A DNA stretch of 45,165 nt from JBCCMA01 sp045107005. Its GTDB lineage: Bacteria; Pseudomonadota; Gammaproteobacteria; Steroidobacterales; JBCCMA01. The notes beneath the pieces are model-generated. The model searched no databases, was not told where the DNA came from, and saw only the letters and a program-made list of their open reading frames with translations. Positions 7,814-16,399 of the stretch are shown piece by piece; the first letter of the stretch is position 1; every line of letters starts with the position of its first letter. Position numbers and translations under genes: made by a program. Location of the stretch: assembly GCA_045107005.1 (NCBI GenBank), contig JBGCFP010000086.1, positions 1 to 45,165 on the forward strand, read 5' to 3'.

Positions 7814-9040
7814 TTAATCGGCAGGGCGCTGGGCTACCACGCCCTCCAAAACCTCGATTAGCAGGGCGGCCAATCGGTCGCGATCAAACCGCTCGTCCGC
7901 TAAGGTGCTGGCAGCCGTCGACGCCGTTTCCAGCCATTTTGTATCCGTTAGGCGATCATGCAACTCCATAGCCGCCGCTCGCGGGTCGCGAGCGGGCATC
8001 ACCAGCCCGGCGCCAGACGAACGGAGAATATCGGCTTGCCACCCTTCGTGATTGATGGCAATTGGCCGTCCGGCCGCCAGTGCATCAAAAAACTTGTTGG
8101 CCGAATTCTTCCACGCAGCTTCCAGATCCACAACGAACGATGTGGCCACGGTGGCGGCACTCAAGAATCCGGGCATGTCTTGTTTGGCCATCGATGGCAG
8201 GATCCAAAAATTCTTTTCGTACACCTGCGCCCGGCGCGCGTCGTCGATGATCGCCTGTTTCAACCCGCCCTCGCCTGCGGCCACAAAGCGCACGGACGGA
8301 TCAATCGCGAGCATTGCGCTGGCGATCTCTACCATGTAGCTCAAGCCATTTACACGGCCGAACGTGCCGCCATAGAAGACGCGTGGCCCACCGCGCAACG
8401 CGGGGTGCTCATCGAGAAAGCGCTCACCCTGCGCCGAGGGCACACGAAACAGATCAACATCACAGCTGTTCGGGATAACCGAAATCTGTTCAGACGGATA
8501 GCCTCTTGCTGCGACACCCTCAGCCATGCCGGGCGACAACGCGACTATGCGTTGCGCATGGCGATAGGCATATTTCTCGAGCTGAAGAGCAGGATAAATC
8601 GTAAGTGGGCTGCGTAGTGCGCCCATCGCAATCGGCATCTCGGGCCACAAGTCACGGACTTCGAACACCATGGGTATCGTTAATTTTCGCGCCGCATGAA
8701 CCCCTGGCAACGCGATGGTCAACGGTGTGCTGCTAGCGAATATCACGTCGCCACCAATGCCAACAGCGCGGCGCCCTGCCTCTCGCGCAAATCGAACAAA
8801 GGCCGCGAGACGCTGATGAAAGCCCATGTCATTTCGATAGCTCACATCCAGCCAGTGAACGTTAATGCCCTCATGCTGCGTCGTCGTCCAGCCGCTGCGG
8901 CCACTCTCGGAGTCTCGACGAGAAGTGACCATGTGTACATCGTGGCCCGCGGCCACCATACGACGCGCCATCTCATAAGATCGCGTGCCGCCGGTCATCG
9001 ACGGCAGGTTAAAATACTGATGCAGGTAAATGATGCGCAT
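7814..9040 (-). CDS. GT4-family glycosyltransferase (WbuB-like)
   Basis: 408 residues. The N-terminus IYLHQYFNLPSMTGGTRSYE is characteristic of WbuB-like GT4 enzymes in O-antigen and capsule clusters, with the glycine-rich acceptor loop MTGGTRS. The C-terminal half contains SANKFFDALAAGRPI, the donor-sugar segment. It should transfer a sugar, often an amino-sugar derivative in this group, to the lipid-linked repeat. The ATG at 9040 is the first start in the frame; no strong ribosome binding site precedes it. It is followed by the second GT4 gene and preceded by the C5-epimerase-like gene. Confidence 0.9.
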   Translation of the reverse strand: MRIIYLHQYFNLPSMTGGTRSYEMARRMVAAGHDVHMVTSRRDSESGRSGWTTTQHEGINVHWLDVSYRNDMGFHQRLAAFVRFAREAGRRAVGIGGDVIFASSTPLTIALPGVHAARKLTIPMVFEVRDLWPEMPIAMGALRSPLTIYPALQLEKYAYRHAQRIVALSPGMAEGVAARGYPSEQISVIPNSCDVDLFRVPSAQGERFLDEHPALRGGPRVFYGGTFGRVNGLSYMVEIASAMLAIDPSVRFVAAGEGGLKQAIIDDARRAQVYEKNFWILPSMAKQDMPGFLSAATVATSFVVDLEAAWKNSANKFFDALAAGRPIAINHEGWQADILRSSGAGLVMPARDPRAAAMELHDRLTDTKWLETASTAASTLADERFDRDRLAALLIEVLEGVVAQRPAD

Positions 9041-9084
9041 GCGCTGGCGAAATTCTCAGCTCAAATCGTGTGCAATGCAGGCGT

Positions 9085-10116
9085 TCATCGACGTGTGACC
9101 CACAGGCGGATCCCCGTCCACATCGAAAATATCATTAGCGAGAAACATCCCACCAGAAAAAGAATCAACCGTGACGGCTGCGTTGCCAAACGTTGCAAAA
9201 TTCCTGCCGGAATCCAGAGTTGACGCGACATGGCATCTCCGGCGGACCCGAGGGTCCCGCTCTGGTCATGGCTCGAGTAACGCCGCAACTGGCGTATATG
9301 GAAGCGTTGGTATTTGTGATTCGCCAAGTTGCCCAACGCGTCATAGTAGGACCAGGCGCGGCCTGCGTAGGTGTCGATTTCGCCAACGACACTCTTAATG
9401 CCAGCGTCAAACAGAGCTAGCCACGGGCCGGCCGGATCAGCTCGGCCTAACCAGTACAAGTAGTCAAGCGCCAACAAATGCCCGTTCAATACCATCGGCG
9501 GCGTCTTGCCAGACTGCGCATATTCCTCAAACCAGATGGCACCGTCAGCCAACGGTATTTTCACGCCGCCGTCACCAATTTCGACCCGCAGCAAATTGCC
9601 TACTTCGATCGCCGCTTCGAGGTAAACCGGATCCTCAAAGCGCACGTGAGCTGCCAGCAGTATCTGGCCGGCGAAGCTCTGCGCCAGTCCGGAGTACCAT
9701 CCGGATTCAATGCCGTAACTACTCTTCGGAATATCGTAGCGAAACGCGCGCACTGGCAAGCCACCACGACGCTCTACGGGCGCAACGTGAAGCAGAAAGT
9801 CGGCGATACAGCGCAAATCTGCATCCGTCGATGGTGCCGCCGCGTAATCCTGCAGTACCTCGGGCTCATGCAGACCATAAGCGTCGCCAAGATGGCGCTG
9901 TGCAGTACCGTACGCGGTGAGCGACAGCGTCGCCGGGTGAACCCATTCGTCGCCTTGAATCGCAGCACAGCCTTCTTTCGCCCGCATGTACGCCTGCTCA
10001 CCGAATAGCGTCTTGCGAATCTTCTCCACCACGGGCAACGTATAAGACTCAACGTAGTGCACGCAAACGATAGCGAGCAGCACGCAAATCACAGCACGCT
10101 GAATCAATGCGATCAC
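9085..10116 (-). CDS. Membrane-anchored D-glucuronyl C5-epimerase-like protein
   Basis: 343 residues. An N-terminal hydrophobic segment (about 2-20) and a C-terminal one (about 317-336) flank a domain that matches the C-terminal half of heparan-sulfate glucuronyl C5-epimerases. GWYSGLAQ is at 139-146, FEEY at 196-199, VLNGHLLAL at 209-217, SYYD at 256-259 and NHKYQRFHIRQL at 266-277. The Tyr residues in FEEY, SYYD and HKYQ correspond, as far as I recall, to catalytic or active-site tyrosines of the animal enzyme. The likely reaction is flipping C5 of a uronic acid in the chain on the periplasmic side, for example GlcA to IdoA. The start is GTG, overlapping the wzy stop as GTGA. Function is inferred from motifs and context; loss of activity or a related lyase-like role cannot be excluded. 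Confidence 0.78.
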   Translation of the reverse strand: MIALIQRAVICVLLAIVCVHYVESYTLPVVEKIRKTLFGEQAYMRAKEGCAAIQGDEWVHPATLSLTAYGTAQRHLGDAYGLHEPEVLQDYAAAPSTDADLRCIADFLLHVAPVERRGGLPVRAFRYDIPKSSYGIESGWYSGLAQSFAGQILLAAHVRFEDPVYLEAAIEVGNLLRVEIGDGGVKIPLADGAIWFEEYAQSGKTPPMVLNGHLLALDYLYWLGRADPAGPWLALFDAGIKSVVGEIDTYAGRAWSYYDALGNLANHKYQRFHIRQLRRYSSHDQSGTLGSAGDAMSRQLWIPAGILQRLATQPSRLILFLVGCFSLMIFSMWTGIRLWVTRR

Positions 10117-11459
10117 GTGGATGCGCGCCGACCGGTCAGTGCGCTACGCAAAATCAGCATTAGCGCCCACAAGGAAAACAGCACGAACATGGAATATTGT
10201 GGAATTTGGGCCAGATCGGTTTTCGGATAAATCACGATGAATCCGAACGACAAATTTGCCCACAGTACCGCTGCATAGGGTGAACAAGACACGATGGCGC
10301 GTTTGTACAGCAAGCCCATAACCAGACCAACCACAAACATCCCGACCAGGACGCCAGCCAGGCCGAAATTCGCATACCATTCTCCCACTGCCGTCGGCGG
10401 CAATCCACCGCCTTCAATATCGGTGTACCAGAGCCGTTTGATCTGGAGAGAAATCAGATAGTCCGCCTTCAGAATCGCTTTTGGGATGAAGAAAATCGCC
10501 CAGTTAAATAGCGTCGAGCCATGGAAGAAGCCCTCCTCTGACGGCATTTTGTCGAGCAACGTAAACACAATCGGGAAGTTCGGCACATTGCCTCTTTGCA
10601 ACGCAAAGTGCACCAGGTTCGAACCGAACGCTTCTACGCTTTCAAGCGTGACTTTGTAACCCAAATGCGACAATGCGCTGGCAATACGCAAAAAATAAAT
10701 ACACAGTCCAACGGCGCCCATCAGGAACAACAAGTGAATCTGCTTGGGCCACGGTATCGGTCGACCAACACGCGACGCGGTGCCGAGCGAGTAAGCGGTA
10801 TAGCAGGCCCCCAATAACACCAGCGTCTGAAATATGCGACCTTGTGAAAAACGCACGATTAACATGAACGCAACGCCAGCGCTCAGCAACCACAAATAGC
10901 GGCGCCCGACACCGCGACGACCACCGATGTAGGCCAGCATCTGAATACCGATAAAACCAAGCACATAGCCTGACGCAGAAATACCGGCGCTCTCTTCCAC
11001 CTGGTAAGGTCGGATAGCGATCTCCGAGAGATAGCGATAGACGTTGCCTCCGCTAATCATCAAGACATTGGTATAAAAATTAAGCACTGACAGTGCGAAC
11101 AGAAAAATGCAAACCGGAACGAGAAGAGACCCACTGGTGTTCGCGCTTGCCGGTCGCATTTTGACGCGCATTCCAGCTGTGGTACCGCCAACGAAAGACA
11201 ACAGGCCGACAAGCATCATCGCGAGCGCGTAGCTGCTCAGGAGCCGGATATCGGTGTGATAGAAGCCAGGTTTCGCGGCCAGATACCCCTCAAATCCGGT
11301 GACGTATCCGTGAACAATGAACATCCACAGTGCGGCGGCCAGCGTAAACAAAACCCGTGGATCGTACAAAGGCTCGGAGCGCAATCGATAGAGAATGCCG
11401 CCCACCGTCAACAGGTATGCAACAAACACAAAAACAAAAAGTGTGTCAGGCGAGTTCAT
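10113..11459 (-). CDS. wzy: O-antigen/polysaccharide polymerase (Wzy type)
   Basis: 448 residues with about 11-12 hydrophobic segments spread along the chain and a larger soluble loop in the second half (about 280-350), the topology of Wzy polymerases and related oligosaccharide repeat-unit polymerases. Such proteins join flipped undecaprenyl-linked repeats in the periplasm. Sequence in this family is poorly conserved, so the call rests on topology and on position between wzx, wzz and glycosyltransferase genes. The start overlaps the upstream glycosyltransferase gene by 14 bases and the stop overlaps the next gene by 4, so the run is translationally coupled. Confidence 0.82.
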   Translation of the reverse strand: MNSPDTLFVFVFVAYLLTVGGILYRLRSEPLYDPRVLFTLAAALWMFIVHGYVTGFEGYLAAKPGFYHTDIRLLSSYALAMMLVGLLSFVGGTTAGMRVKMRPASANTSGSLLVPVCIFLFALSVLNFYTNVLMISGGNVYRYLSEIAIRPYQVEESAGISASGYVLGFIGIQMLAYIGGRRGVGRRYLWLLSAGVAFMLIVRFSQGRIFQTLVLLGACYTAYSLGTASRVGRPIPWPKQIHLLFLMGAVGLCIYFLRIASALSHLGYKVTLESVEAFGSNLVHFALQRGNVPNFPIVFTLLDKMPSEEGFFHGSTLFNWAIFFIPKAILKADYLISLQIKRLWYTDIEGGGLPPTAVGEWYANFGLAGVLVGMFVVGLVMGLLYKRAIVSCSPYAAVLWANLSFGFIVIYPKTDLAQIPQYSMFVLFSLWALMLILRSALTGRRAST

Positions 11460-12345
11460 CGGCTAGCGTCTGCGCCTGCGCGCGCGTGTCGGTGAGTCGG
11501 GCACGTTGGGCTGCTGGCACTTCATTAAACGTCAGACTCCCCTCACCTAGGCGTGCGGACAGCAACGTCAGGACGCCCTTCAATTCCCCGGCCGATCCCG
11601 CCGGCACGTGCCATACGCCCTCGACATCATAAGTAAAGACGACGTGCCTGCCCGACAACATGCCCTCGCGCACGATGGCGGAGAACGCGTCGTGCGGCGT
11701 GCGACGAAGGACAACGTGAGCTGCCCGCATTGCGGCCCGCATGTCGTCAACCCACCCAGCGAACACGACGTTTGCCGGCGCCTCCGCACACCAGGTCCCA
11801 GAGCCGCCGACGACTCGGAAATCGATGTCCGGACATTCGGTCGCGACCTCAAGAATTTCTTCGCCACCGTGAACATCGCTGGCCTTGTCAGGAATGTAGC
11901 AAAGAACCTGAAGACGATCTATTTCGGGAAAGGGCTGTACGTCAAACGTATCCAGCGCCACGGGAAACAATGCACTGCCGCACGGATACCCGTGCGCGCG
12001 AACCTCATCAGCTAGCCATTGCGCTCCTGCAACATGGCGGAAACCTTCCATTTCCGTTAGTCCGGACGTTAATCGCAGTACATCGCTGCCAATCCAAAAA
12101 ATAGTCGGCGACGCGGCCAGACGCAAGCGCTTTGACCAGCGCGCAAACTGATAGAACACTTGCCGCTTCCAACTGTCGGCAGGTCCGACACCGACCAAAC
12201 AGACGCGACGCCGAGGCAGACGGAGCCAACGCCACCAGTCTTTGAAGGTGAATGCCCTTTGGGTCGAATACTCGTTCAGCATGGTGCACAGGTGCGCCGC
12301 CCAGTAGGACGACCCGAGGAAGAGCACGCTCTCTGCGTCCTTCAT
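11446..12345 (-). CDS. Divergent GT-B (GT4-like) glycosyltransferase
   Basis: 299 residues without a clear match to a named enzyme. The C-terminal half looks like a GT-B donor domain: DIDFRVVGGSGTWCAEAP, then VVFAGWVDDMRAAMRAAHVVL, then HDAFSAIVREGMLSGRHVVF, in which the spaced acidic residues stand where GT4 enzymes have their E-x7-E motif. The N-terminal half is short and has IFWIGSDVLRL, as in some polysaccharide glycosyltransferases. It is shorter than most GT4 proteins (350-400). It overlaps wzx by 4 bases (ATGA) and wzy by 14. Transfer of one sugar of the repeat is the likely role. Confidence 0.72.
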   Translation of the reverse strand: MKDAESVLFLGSSYWAAHLCTMLNEYSTQRAFTFKDWWRWLRLPRRRVCLVGVGPADSWKRQVFYQFARWSKRLRLAASPTIFWIGSDVLRLTSGLTEMEGFRHVAGAQWLADEVRAHGYPCGSALFPVALDTFDVQPFPEIDRLQVLCYIPDKASDVHGGEEILEVATECPDIDFRVVGGSGTWCAEAPANVVFAGWVDDMRAAMRAAHVVLRRTPHDAFSAIVREGMLSGRHVVFTYDVEGVWHVPAGSAGELKGVLTLLSARLGEGSLTFNEVPAAQRARLTDTRAQAQTLADELA

Positions 12346-13568
12346 GTTTTCGCCTCAGCCGTCAGGCGATAAACCCATACGGACATACCCGCGAAATACA
12401 CCAACGCCCCTGTGGCAACTATCAGAAACGCTCCTTGCCTCAACCCGAGCGCCAGAAAAACGCCGAGGCTAGCGAGAGCCATCAAATTGAAGCTCGTGGC
12501 GCAAACGAAAAATGTCCGCTGCCGGGCATAGACAATAGGCAGCGTCGCAAACGGCGAGAACAAAAACGGAACGAGAAACCACGCCGAGAACGCCGGTAAA
12601 TAATCTCGAAGACCTGACCAATTCTCCAGAAACGGCAACAAGCCGAAATTGGCATGGACGACGGCAGCACACAAGGCTCCAACGGCAACCAAAACGTAGG
12701 CAAAAACGGCGACCCGCAACAGCTCTCTGCGAACTCTGTTGCTGTGCTCGCGATAACGTGATGCAAAACGAAAAACCACCTGAGACACCGCGCCAAATAC
12801 CAAGGTCAGTGGGGCCCGGACAGCGCGCTGCATAAAACTGTAATAACCCGCCATTGTCGAACCGGCCTGCGCCATGATGACAATATTGACGCCGTTGGAA
12901 AGGAACGTGTCGATCAGCGCCTGAGGGGTATTGAACAGTGGGAAATCCGTCTCGCGACGCGCAACGGCTACCATCCGCGCCAAGCGCACGCGATCAAGGA
13001 AAAACTGTCGACCGATTGCGATGCTGGCAAGCGCAGCAAACGTCAGGTACGAGGCGAAGACCGACAACATGAGCCCTGGAACACCATTCGACTGCAAGCC
13101 GGTCCACAGAAAACCTCCGAACAAAACCAACGCCTGAACAAAACGGATGACCGAATAGGACAGGTATCTTTCCTGGCGGTAAAGCACGCCAGCGAACACC
13201 TGTCCCAACGCCTTCAAGAAAAGCGCCGCCAACAACAGCCACAGCGAAATCCCAAACAGGAAAGCAGCGCCAGCGATTGTTTCGATCACCCACATCACGA
13301 CCGCACACAGCAGCGTAAAGCCGACCGCGATCAGTATCGCTGCGGCCCCGAGATTGCGCGCAAATATGTCTCGGTGCGTCGATACCAAAGCAACGTCGTA
13401 GCGCAAGCAAGCAACGACAGACAGTATGCCAATGTACGACATCAGCACGGCGTAGCGACCGAAGTCTTCGGGCGAAATATACCGCGCCACGACAAACACA
13501 ATCGTAGCAATGTTGACGAGCTGCGCAGCCGCATTGCCGGACAATAGCGTCGTGATATTACGCCACAT
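12342..13568 (-). CDS. wzx: Oligosaccharide flippase (Wzx type)
   Basis: About 408 residues with roughly 12 hydrophobic segments, beginning MWRNITTLLSGNAAAQLVN, the usual start of polysaccharide transporter/MVF-type flippases. It would move the undecaprenyl-linked repeat across the inner membrane. I chose the ATG at 13568 because a GTG 33 bases further upstream adds a charged, non-conserved stretch; a GGGCGGG precedes the ATG but is a weak ribosome binding site. It is second in the minus-strand run after wzz and overlaps the next gene by ATGA. Confidence 0.88.
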   Translation of the reverse strand: MWRNITTLLSGNAAAQLVNIATIVFVVARYISPEDFGRYAVLMSYIGILSVVACLRYDVALVSTHRDIFARNLGAAAILIAVGFTLLCAVVMWVIETIAGAAFLFGISLWLLLAALFLKALGQVFAGVLYRQERYLSYSVIRFVQALVLFGGFLWTGLQSNGVPGLMLSVFASYLTFAALASIAIGRQFFLDRVRLARMVAVARRETDFPLFNTPQALIDTFLSNGVNIVIMAQAGSTMAGYYSFMQRAVRAPLTLVFGAVSQVVFRFASRYREHSNRVRRELLRVAVFAYVLVAVGALCAAVVHANFGLLPFLENWSGLRDYLPAFSAWFLVPFLFSPFATLPIVYARQRTFFVCATSFNLMALASLGVFLALGLRQGAFLIVATGALVYFAGMSVWVYRLTAEAKT

Positions 13569-13639
13569 GTCGCGCCCGCCCAGCCGATCGCCATGATTCA
13601 CAGCGCTTCAATACAGGCATAACTAGTCGCAGACGTCCG

Positions 13640-14494
13640 CTAGCGAGCCCGAACCTTGAACGCGTTGATCAGAAAAACCAGCAGGATCGCCAGAAAACCA
13701 CCGACGACAACGGCAGACGCCACGATCAGGGTGCGCCGCGGTTTGGAGCGACGTTTTGGTGGCTGCGCCGGGTCGATAACGCGGAACGCAAATTCCTTGT
13801 TCCCGCGAGCAAGCATCAGGCTCTGCAACTCGTTCTCAAGCAGGTTGCTGATTGACTGCTGAAGGCTGACCAGTGAGTTGGCGGTCAATTGTTCCTTGAG
13901 AAACTGCACATTGGATTCCGCCTCGACCAGGGCTTGCCGACGCATGCGTTCGTTTATTAACTCAATCACACTGGACGCCCACTTTGCCGCAACGTCCGCA
14001 TCCGTCCAAAATATACTCAGTGTTACTCGACCTGTCTTGCTGTCATCCTGGACTTTCAGCACGTTCTCGTGGAAAAAACGTACGGCATCTCGCATGTCAT
14101 AGGCGTCCTGATCGGCCCCGCCGTCGTCCGCCCCAAAGCCAGCGAAGTCTTTCAGTAAATCATTGGCGAGAATAAACTGCGCCGCAAAATCGCGCGACCG
14201 CAATACGGCCAGCGCCTCGTCACGGCTGCTACCGGCGTCGACATTGCCAATATTGGTCAATGCGGCCAGACCACCCAACTTGCTCTGCAGCCCGGACATG
14301 GCGTTACGCTCGGCGTACATCATTACGGCATGCGCCTGGAACCACTTGGTCGCGTTCAGTGCATAGGCAATGGCCAATCCCGTGAAAATCGCTACGGTAA
14401 GGATGATTGTCCACTTGCCACGCCAGACGACGAGCCACAGGTCATAGAGCGTGTAGTCGGTGGTTTGGTTTGCGGTGGCTGTCGTCGTGGTCAT
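13640..14494 (-). CDS. wzz: Chain-length determinant protein (Wzz type)
   Basis: 284 residues with the Wzz layout: a first membrane helix at about 29-46, a long periplasmic part rich in helices, and a second helix near the C-terminus (about 257-277), preceded by the proline-rich stretch DPAQPPKRRSKPRR. It controls how many repeats Wzy joins. It has no cytoplasmic kinase domain, so it belongs to the short class, not Wzc. It is the first gene of the minus-strand run and diverges from wbpD. A TAGAAT at 14541-14536 may be its -10 box. Confidence 0.9.
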   Translation of the reverse strand: MTTTTATANQTTDYTLYDLWLVVWRGKWTIILTVAIFTGLAIAYALNATKWFQAHAVMMYAERNAMSGLQSKLGGLAALTNIGNVDAGSSRDEALAVLRSRDFAAQFILANDLLKDFAGFGADDGGADQDAYDMRDAVRFFHENVLKVQDDSKTGRVTLSIFWTDADVAAKWASSVIELINERMRRQALVEAESNVQFLKEQLTANSLVSLQQSISNLLENELQSLMLARGNKEFAFRVIDPAQPPKRRSKPRRTLIVASAVVVGGFLAILLVFLINAFKVRAR

Positions 14495-14631
14495 CGTCTT
14501 TCGGCACGTGGCTATCTTTGGCGGCGCGTGCCCGAATTCTACTCATAGGCTGCGATAAAAGCCATGAAATCCCGATAATTGCGCACGTTTCGATCGGTCG
14601 CAGCACGAGAGTCACATCGCCCAAAAATCGG

Positions 14632-14637
14632 TATAGT
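14632..14637 (+). promoter_or_regulatory. Putative -10 box of the wbpD-wbpE unit
   Basis: TATAGT (five of six bases) lies 27 bases before the wbpD start. No good -35 box is seen at 16-18 bases upstream. The divergent region to wzz is only about 170 bases. Confidence 0.4.
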
Positions 14638-14663
14638 AGCGGCCGTTGCCACCAGAGGTTCAA

Positions 14664-15257
14664 ATGATGTCCGCATCCCCCTTTTTTGCTCACGAAACTG
14701 CCATTATTGATGAAGGAGCCCAGATCGGTAAGAACTGTCGTGTTTGGCACTGGGTTCATGTCTGCGGTGGAGCGCGTATTGGAGAGGGCTGCTCGCTCGG
14801 GCAAAACGTGTTTGTTGGTGACGCTGTTTCCCTAGGTAACAATGTCAAAGTACAAAACAACGTCTCGATCTACGATCAGGTGACGATTGAAGATGACGTC
14901 TTCTGTGGCCCAAGCATGGTATTCACCAACGTTATCAACCCGCGCTCGGCGGTGAATCGCAAAGCCGAGTATGCGCCGACACACGTGTCCCGCGGGGCCT
15001 CGATTGGCGCCAATGCAACGATCGTCTGCGGTAACGTCATTGGTGCGTACGCCTTCATCGCCGCTGGCTGCGTCGTCAATCGTGATGTTCCGGATTTTGC
15101 GCTGATGGCGGGCGTGCCGGGACGCCAGATCGGCTGGATGAGTCGCTATGGAGAGCGCATCAACCTACCGGTGACCGGTGACGGCCACTATGATTGCCCG
15201 CACACCAAAGATCGTTACACTCTTAACAACGGCACGATGACGGTGAGTGAGAAATAG
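14664..15257 (+). CDS. wbpD: UDP-2-acetamido-3-amino-2,3-dideoxy-glucuronate N-acetyltransferase (WbpD/WlbB type)
   Basis: About 197 residues of left-handed beta-helix made of hexapeptide repeats (for example IGKNCRVWHWVHV, IGEGCSLGQNVFV, LGNNVKVQNNVSI). The segment FTNVINPRSAVNRK and the C-terminal AGVPGRQIGW are typical of WbpD/WlbB. It acetylates the C3 amine made by WbpE, giving UDP-GlcNAc3NAcA. AGAGG at 14654-14658 lies 5 bases before the ATG at 14664 and 8 before a second ATG at 14667; either may be used. wbpE follows after 4 bases. Confidence 0.92.
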   Translation: MMSASPFFAHETAIIDEGAQIGKNCRVWHWVHVCGGARIGEGCSLGQNVFVGDAVSLGNNVKVQNNVSIYDQVTIEDDVFCGPSMVFTNVINPRSAVNRKAEYAPTHVSRGASIGANATIVCGNVIGAYAFIAAGCVVNRDVPDFALMAGVPGRQIGWMSRYGERINLPVTGDGHYDCPHTKDRYTLNNGTMTVSEK

Positions 15258-15261
15258 ACCA

Positions 15262-16377
15262 ATGCAATTTATTGACCTCAAACGCCAATACGGCGACATG
15301 AAAACCCGGATGGATCAGGCTGTTCTGGCTGTCCTCGAACATGGCCAGTATATTCTCGGCCCCGAAGTCCGCGCGCTCGAGAGTAAACTCAGCGATTGGT
15401 CAGACAATGCGCACGTGGCCGGCGTTGCCAATGGAACGGATGCCTTGGTTTTGGCACTCAAAGCGCTCGGCATTGGACCCGGGGATGCCGTCATTACGAC
15501 CTCGTTTTCCTTTTTCGCGTCCGCCGAATCGATTGCACTGGTCGGCGCACGCCCGGTGTTTGCTGACATCGAGCCAGGTAGTTACAACCTTTGCGCTCAG
15601 TCTCTTGACGACGCGGTGAAATCGTTTCGAGCGTCGCATCCCGCCATTAACCTCAAAGCCGTCATTGCCGTTGATTTGTTCGGCCAACCTGCCAATTACG
15701 CCGCTATATCCAAAGTTGCCAATGAGCACGAATTGAGAATACTGGCTGACGGTGCCCAGTCTTTTGGCGCGACGCAGGGCGGCGTGCCGGTGGGCGCCCT
15801 CGGCGATATTGCGACCACAAGCTTCTTTCCGGCCAAGCCGTTGGGTTGCTACGGAGACGGCGGAGCTGTGTTCAGCAAAGATGAAGCGCTGATTAATACA
15901 GTTCGCTCTCTCCGTGTACACGGTAAGGGCAGCAATAAGTACGACAACGTCGCCATCGGCACCAACAGTCGCCTCGATACCATTCAAGCCGCCATTTTGC
16001 TGGTGAAACTGGACGCGTTTGCGGAAGAAATAAAGCAACGCAACGCCGTGGCTGATCGCTACGCCGTCGCATTGGGCGAACGTTTCCACGTTCCGGGCGT
16101 TGCCGCCGATAGCGCTAGCACCTGGGCGCAATACTGCCTGCGTGCGAAAGACAGCGATCGCGAGCAACATCTGGGCGCGTTAAAAAGTGCGGGCGTGCCG
16201 TCCGCCGTTTACTACCGGGTCCCACTGCACCTCCAACCTGCTTTGGCCGACCTTGGATATCGTGCCGGGCAGTTCCCGGTGTCCGAAAAAATGTCGCAAG
16301 AAATTTTCAGCGTCCCGATGCATCCGTATCTGGATGAGGAATTACAGCAAAAAGTCATTGACGCGTTGCTGGGCTAA
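15262..16377 (+). CDS. wbpE: DegT/DnrJ-family 3-aminotransferase (WbpE type)
   Basis: 371 residues, a PLP-dependent sugar aminotransferase. FIDLKRQY opens the protein, as in WbpE. The PLP lysine is in SFFPAKPLGCYGDGGA (Lys192), and GVANGTDAL and DGAQSFGA are the cofactor phosphate and ring contacts. It converts the 3-keto sugar made by WbpB into the 3-amino sugar, with glutamate as donor in known cases. It follows wbpD by 4 bases. A GTG 15 bases upstream is in frame but overlaps wbpD, so I prefer the ATG. Confidence 0.93.
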   Translation: MQFIDLKRQYGDMKTRMDQAVLAVLEHGQYILGPEVRALESKLSDWSDNAHVAGVANGTDALVLALKALGIGPGDAVITTSFSFFASAESIALVGARPVFADIEPGSYNLCAQSLDDAVKSFRASHPAINLKAVIAVDLFGQPANYAAISKVANEHELRILADGAQSFGATQGGVPVGALGDIATTSFFPAKPLGCYGDGGAVFSKDEALINTVRSLRVHGKGSNKYDNVAIGTNSRLDTIQAAILLVKLDAFAEEIKQRNAVADRYAVALGERFHVPGVAADSASTWAQYCLRAKDSDREQHLGALKSAGVPSAVYYRVPLHLQPALADLGYRAGQFPVSEKMSQEIFSVPMHPYLDEELQQKVIDALLG

Positions 16378-16399
16378 AACTGTGAGCAAAACGGCAAGG

